Source: DATELY01 sp035276085 (GTDB taxonomy: Bacteria; Pseudomonadota; Gammaproteobacteria; Steroidobacterales; Steroidobacteraceae). Taken from it: a DNA stretch of 23,876 bases. Every line of letters starts with the position of its first letter. The first letter of the stretch is position 1. This document shows positions 1-5,701 of the stretch, in pieces. The translations under genes and the position numbers were made by a program. A model generated the notes under the pieces. That model did not search any database, was not told the DNA's origin, and saw only the letters and a program-made list of their open reading frames with translations. The stretch covers positions 1 through 23,876 of the forward strand of contig DATELY010000207.1 in NCBI GenBank assembly GCA_035276085.1. The letters run 5' to 3'.

Positions 1-176
1 CCATGGGCGCCGACAGTGCCGATGCGATCGCGCATCTGCTCGCCCATCTCAAGAAAGTGGCCAAGGAACGCCACGGGAACAGCTTTGTGTTCCGCAGCGG
101 CGAGCGCTTGCTGGATCTGCTGTCGCCGCCACCGGGTGAGACGACGTCCGCGCTGCCGATGACGGCAAATTCCTAG
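1..176 (+). CDS. 3' end of an unrecognised gene (partial)
   Basis: An open frame enters from the left edge and ends at TAG 174-176. The visible 57 or so residues begin around MGADSADAIAHLLAHLKKVA and include a basic helical stretch, then FVFRSGERLLDLLSPPPGE and a Ser/Thr-rich tail. I do not recognise the family. The ATG at position 3 is probably internal. Codon use is GC-rich like the neighbours, and the frame stops exactly in the CTAG that flanks the adjacent inverted-repeat element, which supports a real convergent gene end. The protein's function cannot be inferred from this fragment. Confidence 0.5.
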   Translation, partial: MGADSADAIAHLLAHLKKVAKERHGNSFVFRSGERLLDLLSPPPGETTSALPMTANS

Positions 177-351
177 CAGCCTGTCGGACTTAGGTGATCG
201 TAGCGAGGACGGTGGCCCACATCTGATAAATGTGGGAGGACAGTTTTTCGATCGTTCGAGGCGAACAGCCCTCGCTATTTAACGAGGACGATCGAAAAAA
301 TGGACCCAGCTGCCGCCGCCGCAGTAGATCAATCCTAAGTCCGACAGGCTG
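177..351. mobile_element. MITE-like 175-bp inverted-repeat element
   Basis: The ends are perfect 18-bp inverted repeats: 177-194 begins CAGCCTGTCGGACTTAGG and 334-351 is its exact reverse complement. The tetramer CTAG lies directly outside both ends (173-176 and 352-355), so the perfect match extends to 21 bp if part of CTAG is counted. Internally there are two further foldback structures: CCCACAT/ATGTGGG near 217-236, and TTTTTCGATCGT/ACGATCGAAAAA spanning about 243-300. No transposase is encoded. A short non-autonomous element with a 4-bp palindromic target duplication fits; a REP or terminator-type repeat is the alternative. The T-rich foldback could also end transcription from both convergent neighbours. 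Confidence 0.65.
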
Positions 352-1668
352 CTAGCGCTCCTTGCGCACGTTCTGTTCGTGCGCAAGCGTGTAGAGAAGC
401 AGAGCCAGCCGCTGGGTCTGGATCGGGAACGTGCGCAGATCTGCGAACTCTTGCGCGGTGTGAGCGTTCCCGCCGAGCAGCCCCAGACCATCGAGATTCA
501 TCGGCACGAAGGCAGCCGCGAACGAAATGTCCGCCGCACCCACACGCGCCGGATCCACAGCTTTCACCGCTCCGTGTCCGAGCGCGCGACTCACGGCGTC
601 GTACATTGCAAGCAGGCGCTCATTACCCGGACTGGGAGGCATGGGCGGATAGTTGTGAGTGAACGTAAGGGTGCTCGCCGTCTGCGGCAGGGATTTGCTC
701 ACGATCGTCTGCATGCTGCTGACCGCGCGATCCAACTGCGCCGGTGTGAGTGCGCGGATGTCCCCAATCGCGATCGCCCGGTCGGCGACGATGTTCGCCT
801 TGCCGCTCGCCGTACCACGCATGGCATCACCGTCGAGCTCGACGTTGCTGCCACTCAGGAGCACTCCAGGGCTGAACGTCAGGTTGCGCTCTCGATGCAG
901 CTGCTCATAGAACTCGTCTAGAACGCGCGCGAGCTCGTACGCGGCTCCGGCGCCGACTTCGTCGTTGAAGATTCGTGACGAGTGAGCAGTGCGCCCCCGC
1001 ACTTCCAGTTGCCAGTGGCTCGAGCTGCGGCGTCCGATGACGGCCGTGCCCGGATCGTCCGCAGCGTTTTCCAATCCGAGCGCAATATCCGCTCGTCTGG
1101 CTTCAGCAATCAACGTGGCGCGGCTGGCGTCACGCGGCTCGCCCAGATCCTCCTCGTCACCGTTCAGCACGAGCGTCAGATCGAGGTCGTCGAGCGTGTG
1201 CGCTGCCTGTAGAGCACGCAGCGCAGTCAGAGCCACTACGATCCCACCCTTCATATCTGCCGTCCCCGGACCGCGCAGCGTGTGCTCATCCACTCGTTCG
1301 ATGCGCTGAAAGGCGTGAGTGCGGTCGAAGACGGTATCCAGGTGACCGATCAGCAGGACGCGAGGCCCCTTGCCCTCGCGTTTCAGGACCAGATGGCCAG
1401 CTCGCTGAAACGCGGCACCCTCGACCCAGGTGCCCTTGAATCCCAGCGCCTCGAACTGTTCTTGGAAGAGGCTGCCGACTGCGCGCACGCCCGCGAGGTT
1501 CAAGGTGCCGCTATTGATGTTCACGGCGCGCTCGAGCAACTGGACCGCCGGTGCCTGCTCGCGCTGTATGAACTGTACGAGCTGCGTCTGCACCGCGGCC
1601 TTGTCGGCAAGCACGGGTTCGAAACCAGTGCTGAGCAACGCGCACGCAAGCGCCAACATCCGTCGCAT
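352..1668 (-). CDS. Secreted M20-family zinc metallopeptidase (glutamate carboxypeptidase-like)
   Basis: This is a predicted exported M20 dimetal peptidase of 438 residues, close to the usual length of the glutamate carboxypeptidase/CPG2 group. The start chosen is ATG 1666-1668: it gives MRRMLALACALLSTGFEPVLA, a normal signal peptide, and GAGG lies 7 nt upstream. An ATG ten codons earlier would put charged residues ahead of the signal. The metal and catalytic set is complete: H109 and D111 in GHLDTVF, bridging D138 in GTADMKGG, E172/E173 in GDEED, E200, and H403 in GGNAHTAQEF. The middle part looks like the M20 dimerisation domain. The substrate is not determined; peptides, N-acyl amino acids or folyl-glutamates are family possibilities. 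It is transcribed divergently from arsC and converges on the fragment at the left edge. Confidence 0.87.
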   Translation of the reverse strand: MRRMLALACALLSTGFEPVLADKAAVQTQLVQFIQREQAPAVQLLERAVNINSGTLNLAGVRAVGSLFQEQFEALGFKGTWVEGAAFQRAGHLVLKREGKGPRVLLIGHLDTVFDRTHAFQRIERVDEHTLRGPGTADMKGGIVVALTALRALQAAHTLDDLDLTLVLNGDEEDLGEPRDASRATLIAEARRADIALGLENAADDPGTAVIGRRSSSHWQLEVRGRTAHSSRIFNDEVGAGAAYELARVLDEFYEQLHRERNLTFSPGVLLSGSNVELDGDAMRGTASGKANIVADRAIAIGDIRALTPAQLDRAVSSMQTIVSKSLPQTASTLTFTHNYPPMPPSPGNERLLAMYDAVSRALGHGAVKAVDPARVGAADISFAAAFVPMNLDGLGLLGGNAHTAQEFADLRTFPIQTQRLALLLYTLAHEQNVRKER

Positions 1669-1718
1669 GACACAACCTCGAAGGAACGGGTTCCCCATGA
1701 TGAATCCGCGCTGGGCGG

Positions 1719-1736
1719 TGACGTCGATTGACGTCA
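1719..1736. promoter_or_regulatory. Direct repeat TGACGTC in a divergent intergenic region
   Basis: TGACGTC occurs at 1719-1725 and again at 1729-1735, ten bases apart (one helical turn). The second copy extends to the palindrome TGACGTCA. It lies in the 120-bp region between the divergent peptidase and arsC genes. A regulator-binding site is possible, but no clear -35/-10 pair could be assigned around it. Confidence 0.3.
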
Positions 1737-1788
1737 GTCCATCCGTCGCCGAGGGCTGCTAAGCTTTCCGGGTCCGCACGAGGCCCGT

Positions 1789-2148
1789 ATGTCGCAGCCA
1801 CCGATCCAGATGTACCACAATCCGCGCTGTACCAAGAGTCGCGCGACGCTTGCATTGTTGCAGGAACGCGGACTTGCGCCGCAGGTCATCGAGTATCTCC
1901 AGCATCCGCCCAAGGCTGCGGAATTGAAGACGGTGCTGCGCAAGTTGGGCCTGAAGCCGGAAGCGCTCGTGCGCAAGGGCGAGGACCTCTACAAGGAGAA
2001 GTACGCCGGCAAGTCCCTGACCGATGCGCAATGGATCGATGCCATGGTGGCGGATCCGATCCTCATCGAACGGCCGATCGTCGTCGTGGGTGAGCGCGCA
2101 GCCATCGGACGTCCGCCCGAGAACGTGCTTGCGATCCTGCCGCGATGA
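1789..2148 (+). CDS. arsC: ArsC-family arsenate reductase (glutaredoxin-dependent type)
   Basis: This is a 119-residue thioredoxin-fold protein with the ArsC signature HX3CX3R at H10-C14-R18 (YHNPRCTKSR), a conserved arginine in PILIERPIV, and the family C-terminal motif AIGRPPENVL. The family reduces arsenate to arsenite using glutathione and glutaredoxin, although many chromosomal members (YfgD-like) have no proven arsenate role. GAGG sits 5 nt before the ATG. The stop overlaps the pdxJ start by four bases (ATGA), so the two are probably translationally coupled. No arsR, arsB or other ars gene is nearby, which argues for a general redox role or an unverified arsenic role. Confidence 0.87.
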   Translation: MSQPPIQMYHNPRCTKSRATLALLQERGLAPQVIEYLQHPPKAAELKTVLRKLGLKPEALVRKGEDLYKEKYAGKSLTDAQWIDAMVADPILIERPIVVVGERAAIGRPPENVLAILPR

Positions 2149-2870
2149 CGCATCTATCGGTCAACATCAACAAGGTCGCATTGCTGCGCAACTCGCGCGG
2201 CCGCGACTTTCCCAGCGTGGTCCGGTTCGCGCGCCGTTGTCTCGAGCTCGGCGCACATGGCATCACACTGCATCCGCGCCCCGATCAGCGACACGCGCGG
2301 TATCGCGATGTCGAGGAGTTGAAGCCGCTCGTACAGGAGTTCGGCGTGGAGCTCAATGTAGAGGGCAATCCCACCGACGAGTTCCTGGATGTGGTTCTGC
2401 GCGCGCGCCCGCATCAATGCACGCTCGTGCCTGACGATCCCGGGCAGCTCACATCGGATCACGGCTGGGATCTGCGCAAGTACGAGACAAGCCTGCGGAC
2501 AGTGATTGCGCAACTGAAACAGCAGGGTATTCGCGTGAGTCTCTTCGTCGACTACGACTCACCGCACATCGAGCTTGCCCGCGACTATGGCGCCGACCGA
2601 GTTGAGTTGTACACGGAGCCTTATGTCGAGAATTTCGCTACGCCACGCGCTGACGGCACGTTGGCTGCATTCGCGCAGGCCGCGCGTCGCGCTCAGGCAG
2701 CCGGCCTCGGTGTGAATGCCGGACACGACCTCAATCTGGACAATCTGCGACGCTTTCTGACGATTCCAGGGATCCTCGAAGTATCGATCGGTCATGCGCT
2801 CACGGCCGAATGCATCGAGCATGGCATCGAGCATGTGATCCGACGCTATGTGGCGATATGCGGCAGTTGA
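2145..2870 (+). CDS. pdxJ: Pyridoxine 5'-phosphate synthase
   Basis: PdxJ condenses 1-deoxy-D-xylulose 5-phosphate with 3-amino-2-oxopropyl phosphate to give pyridoxine 5'-phosphate in the cytoplasmic DXP-dependent vitamin B6 pathway. The 241-residue length matches the family. Diagnostic stretches are MTHLSVNINKVALLRNSRG, TLHPRPDQRHARY (H43, R45, H50), NVEGNP (E73), the RVELYTEPY barrel strand, and GVNAGHDLNLDN with H193, the position of the catalytic histidine in E. coli PdxJ. It overlaps arsC by 4 nt and the next gene by 13 nt, forming a tight operon. In many proteobacteria pdxJ follows recO; here it sits with arsC and a metallo-hydrolase instead. Confidence 0.97.
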   Translation: MTHLSVNINKVALLRNSRGRDFPSVVRFARRCLELGAHGITLHPRPDQRHARYRDVEELKPLVQEFGVELNVEGNPTDEFLDVVLRARPHQCTLVPDDPGQLTSDHGWDLRKYETSLRTVIAQLKQQGIRVSLFVDYDSPHIELARDYGADRVELYTEPYVENFATPRADGTLAAFAQAARRAQAAGLGVNAGHDLNLDNLRRFLTIPGILEVSIGHALTAECIEHGIEHVIRRYVAICGS

Positions 2871-3730
2871 TGGCGCTGTGCCTGCTCGTGGCCTGTATCG
2901 TTTCCAGTGCCGCTGCAGAACCAGAGCCCAAGCTCACGGAGTCTGGACAGAACGCTCAGTCCGTCCCGGCCTTCAAGATTTTCGACAACGTCTACTACAT
3001 TGGTAACGACTTCGTTTCCTCTTACCTCATCACGACCAATCGCGGTCTGATCATGATCGACGCGCTTTATGGGCCGTACACGAGCCAGGCGATCGATTCC
3101 ATTCGCAAGCTCGGCTTCGATCCGAAGCAGATCAAGTATGTGCTGTGCACGCACGCGCACTACGATCACGTCGGCGGAGCGAGTCTGTTGCAGTCGTTGA
3201 CCGGCGCACGCATCGGCATGACCGCTGCGGACTGGGATCTGCTGGAAAGCGATCGCAAGGCCGGCCGCTTGCGTCATGAAGCGCCGGCTCGCGATCTCGT
3301 CATCAAGGACGGTGAAGTGCTCACGCTGGCTCATACACGCGTGAAGTTCTACGTCACCCCCGGGCACACGCCGGGGGTTCTGTCGCTCGAATTCACGGTC
3401 CAGGATGGCGAGCGGAGCTATCGCGCGTTCATGTTTGGCGGCGTGGGCCTGAACTTCGACGGTGTGCACCGGACCGAACAGTACCTGGCCAGCGTGCGGC
3501 ACATTCGCGCGCTGGGTAATATAGACGTGAACCTGGCCAATCATCCCGCCGCGGGACGGATTCTTCAGCGCGCCGAGCGCCTGCGTGTGCGCAAGCCCGG
3601 CGAGCCACATCCCTTCGTCGCGCCCGGCGAGTTTCAGAGCTGGCTCAACGAGCTGGAGGCGGGGGCCGAGCGCAAGCTGGCGCAGGAGAAAAAGCAAGCA
3701 GCCGCACAGAAGCGAATGACTGCGCGGTAA
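2858..3730 (+). CDS. Exported metallo-beta-lactamase-fold hydrolase, subclass B3-like
   Basis: A protein of 290 residues beginning MRQLMALCLLVACIVSSAAA, a signal peptide ending near residue 20. All six B3-type zinc ligands are visible: H99-x-H101-x-D103-H104 (THAHYDHVGG), H170 in TPGHTPG, and H229 in ANHPAAG. Spacings between ligands are close to those of B3 enzymes such as L1. The C-terminus is a charged, Lys/Gln/Ala-rich tail. Start at 2858 is preferred because it retains Arg ahead of the hydrophobic core; the internal ATG at 2870, in a TGATG overlap with the pdxJ stop, is an alternative. Whether it hydrolyses beta-lactams cannot be decided from sequence, since many environmental B3-like proteins have other or unknown substrates. 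Confidence 0.85.
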   Translation: MRQLMALCLLVACIVSSAAAEPEPKLTESGQNAQSVPAFKIFDNVYYIGNDFVSSYLITTNRGLIMIDALYGPYTSQAIDSIRKLGFDPKQIKYVLCTHAHYDHVGGASLLQSLTGARIGMTAADWDLLESDRKAGRLRHEAPARDLVIKDGEVLTLAHTRVKFYVTPGHTPGVLSLEFTVQDGERSYRAFMFGGVGLNFDGVHRTEQYLASVRHIRALGNIDVNLANHPAAGRILQRAERLRVRKPGEPHPFVAPGEFQSWLNELEAGAERKLAQEKKQAAAQKRMTAR

Positions 3731-3765
3731 TCATCGATAACTTCACTTCACACCATGGAGTACTC

Positions 3766-4374
3766 ATGAAACTGTACTACACACGCGGTGCCTGCTCTCT
3801 GGGCCCACACATTCTGCTGCACGAGATCGGCGCCAAGTTCGAGTCGGAAGCCGTCGACCTGAGAGCAAAGCAGACTGCCAGTGGCGCGAACTTTCTCGAG
3901 ATCAATCCGAAAGGCTACGTCCCCGCGCTCGTGCTGGACAATGGTGAGCTGCTGACCGAGGCCGCGATCGTTCTGCAATACATCGCCGATCGGAAACCGG
4001 AAACCAGGCTGCTCGGCGCGCCCGGCACGATGGAGCGTTATCACACGCTCGAGTGGACGCACTTCGTTTCCACGGAGATCCACAAGAGCTATAGCCCGTT
4101 GTTTGCACCGGATACACCGGCGGAATACAAAGAGATCGTCAAGAAGAAGCTCGTACAGCGTCTCACCCACGTGGATGGTGTGTTGTCCAAAGGCAATTAC
4201 CTCATGGGTGCGCAGTGCACGATTGCCGATGTGTATCTGTTCGTGACAACGAACTGGATGGGAGCCGTTGCCCTCGATGCGGCGTCGTTCCCCAATCTGG
4301 CGAAGTTCAAGGAGCGGATGGCCGCACGCCCCGCCGTGCAGGCCGCCATGAAGGCGGAAGGCTTGCTCAAGTAG
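3766..4374 (+). CDS. Glutathione S-transferase, beta-class-like
   Basis: A 202-residue cytosolic GST. The N-terminal thioredoxin-like domain opens with MKLYYTRGACSLGPHILLHE, where C10 fits the beta-class catalytic cysteine. The glutathione-binding stretch NPKGYVPALVLDNGELLTEAAIV follows, with the cis-proline and the E/A pair. The C-terminal helical domain carries the TIADVYLFV N-capping motif. GGAG lies 7 nt before the ATG. It starts 35 nt after the metallo-hydrolase gene and could be cotranscribed with arsC-pdxJ. ArsC enzymes use glutathione, so a shared thiol theme is plausible but only inferred. The substrate is unknown. Confidence 0.92.
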   Translation: MKLYYTRGACSLGPHILLHEIGAKFESEAVDLRAKQTASGANFLEINPKGYVPALVLDNGELLTEAAIVLQYIADRKPETRLLGAPGTMERYHTLEWTHFVSTEIHKSYSPLFAPDTPAEYKEIVKKKLVQRLTHVDGVLSKGNYLMGAQCTIADVYLFVTTNWMGAVALDAASFPNLAKFKERMAARPAVQAAMKAEGLLK

Positions 4375-4417
4375 CGGGTGTCTCGTTCCGATGACGAATG
4401 CTTAGGGTTCCATCTGA

Positions 4418-4438
4418 TGCCGCAACGCCGTTGCGGCA
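4418..4438. repeat. Perfect 9-bp stem-loop downstream of the GST gene
   Basis: TGCCGCAAC (4418-4426) and GTTGCGGCA (4430-4438) pair perfectly across a 3-nt loop, 44 nt after the GST stop. There is no T-run after it, so it is not a canonical intrinsic terminator; it could be an RNA-stabilising hairpin or a short palindromic repeat. It is the only clear structure in the 163-bp gap at 4375-4537. Confidence 0.5.
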
Positions 4439-4537
4439 CGGATCCTTCGCACCCGCGGCTCTGGCCGGCCGATTCGTGATGCATGCCTCAGTGCACCGCC
4501 CGCGGGGCCTGCACTATGGCCCCCGAACGAGATATCC

Positions 4538-5047
4538 ATGAAGTCCGAACTCGAACAAATCACAGTAGAGCCTGACGCCTTTCGCGTCGCCAAGGAGCAG
4601 GTGCTGCTCAGCTGCGAGCTGCACGCTGCGCTGGCGGCGTGCGTCTTCGATGACACGCAAGGTGCGGGCGGTGTCATTCATCTGCGCTACGTCGCGTCCA
4701 TCGATGGCGCGCCGCCTGAGCTGACCGACAACACATTGAGTTCCGATTTGCTGCTGCTCGATCGCTTCTGCAAAGAGCTGCGGCGGCTCGGCGCACGCAA
4801 ACAGAGCTGGCGTGTTCGCGTCTTTGCGCACGTGCCTCCCGGCCCGAAGAGCGATGAACATGCAGCGACCGTTCTCGACCTGATCAAGGCCTACTTCTCG
4901 GACGGCCGCTGGGCGCCGGAATGCCAGGAAATCAGGCGCGAATCAGCCGTCGTCGTGCGCTTCGATCCGCGTGAAGGGCGCTTCTGGCTGCACGGCAGCG
5001 GCGGCGAGGTTGCACCCGCGGCAGGTGCTGCGCGAGTTCCCGCGTAG
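4538..5047 (+). CDS. CheD-like protein lacking the canonical catalytic cysteine
   Basis: A 169-residue cytosolic protein with a CheD-like plan. FDDTQGAGGVIHLRYV resembles the CheD stretch holding the catalytic His (H48 here). LLDRFCKELRRLGARKQSWRV resembles the helix before the CheD core strand, and VVVRFDPREGRFWL resembles the C-terminal strands. CheD enzymes deamidate receptor glutamines with a Cys-His-Thr set, with Cys 17 residues before His. Here that position is A31; the nearest cysteines are C26 and C35. It may therefore be inactive or shifted, perhaps a binding protein like CheD acting on CheC. No chemotaxis genes are nearby. The ATG at 4538 has only a weak GAG upstream. The family assignment rests on motif reading alone. 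Confidence 0.5.
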   Translation: MKSELEQITVEPDAFRVAKEQVLLSCELHAALAACVFDDTQGAGGVIHLRYVASIDGAPPELTDNTLSSDLLLLDRFCKELRRLGARKQSWRVRVFAHVPPGPKSDEHAATVLDLIKAYFSDGRWAPECQEIRRESAVVVRFDPREGRFWLHGSGGEVAPAAGAARVPA

Positions 5048-5109
5048 CACGCCCCGCTCGCCCGCCGCGATACGCTCTGTAAGCTGTACATTCCTTCGGC
5101 TCCGCCGGA

Positions 5110-5631
5110 ATGCCGCGCGTGGATGCGACCCTTCGATTGACCCCGGTTCGTACCCAGGACCAGCTCGCACAGGTCGCGCGGCTGGCGCATGAGATCTGGT
5201 ACGAGTACTACGTTTCCCTGGTCGGCCGTGCGCAGGTCGACTACATGGTGGACCGCTTTCAGAGCCTGCCCGCCATCCAGGCGCAGCTGGCCGAGGGCTA
5301 CGAGTACTTTCTGATCGAACGGAGCGCGTATGCGACCTGCCTGGGTTATCTCGCTGTTCTGCCCGAGGCGTCCGCGAAAGCGCTATTTCTCAGCAAGTTG
5401 TACGTTCATTCCGCCGCCCGCGGAACCGGCGCGGGCCGGCAGGCTCTCACCTTTGTGGAGGGTCTGGCACGTGAGCGCGGTCTGCAGCGGATCTGGTTGA
5501 CCGTTAACAAGCGCAACCCGTCCCGGTTGGTTTATGAGCGTCTCGGTTATGCGACAACCGGGTCCATCGTCACCGATATCGGGGGTGGATTCGTCATGGA
5601 TGACTACCGAATGGAAAAAATTGTCGGTTGA
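5110..5631 (+). CDS. GNAT-family N-acetyltransferase
   Basis: A 173-residue protein of the GNAT fold, which transfers acetyl from acetyl-CoA to an amine. Motif A, LYVHSAARGTGAGRQAL (about residues 98-114), contains the R/Q-x-x-G-x-G/A acetyl-CoA loop. Motif B, NPSRLVYERLGYATTGS, follows with its usual tyrosine. The N-terminal half (HEIWYEYYVSLVGRAQVDYM) holds the substrate-side helices. The acceptor is unknown; it could be a small molecule, peptide or protein N-terminus. It lies 62 nt after the CheD-like gene with a weak ribosome binding site, and 70 nt before the pseudokinase gene. Confidence 0.88.
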   Translation: MPRVDATLRLTPVRTQDQLAQVARLAHEIWYEYYVSLVGRAQVDYMVDRFQSLPAIQAQLAEGYEYFLIERSAYATCLGYLAVLPEASAKALFLSKLYVHSAARGTGAGRQALTFVEGLARERGLQRIWLTVNKRNPSRLVYERLGYATTGSIVTDIGGGFVMDDYRMEKIVG

Positions 5632-5671
5632 CGCGTTGTAGGCCTGTCGCCGCACGGGTGGGCGGCTCCCC

Positions 5672-5682
5672 TATGTGACATA
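5672..5682. promoter_or_regulatory. Palindrome upstream of the pseudokinase gene
   Basis: TATGTGACATA is an 11-base perfect palindrome around a central G. It is flanked by CCC on the left and AAAGGG on the right, which loosely extends the symmetry. It ends 19 nt before the ATG at 5702, so it would sit near the promoter or leader. It may be an operator; no recognised regulator consensus fits well. Confidence 0.3.
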
Positions 5683-5701
5683 AAAGGGCATACTCCCCTT
5701 C

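Noticed and set aside
2846..3697. A 283-codon open frame antisense to the metallo-hydrolase gene
   Set aside because: The plus strand encodes a complete B3-like active site and signal peptide; the antisense product shows no motif.
4418..4438. Terminator for the GST operon
   Set aside because: The stem is perfect but no T-run follows, so I record it only as a stem-loop.
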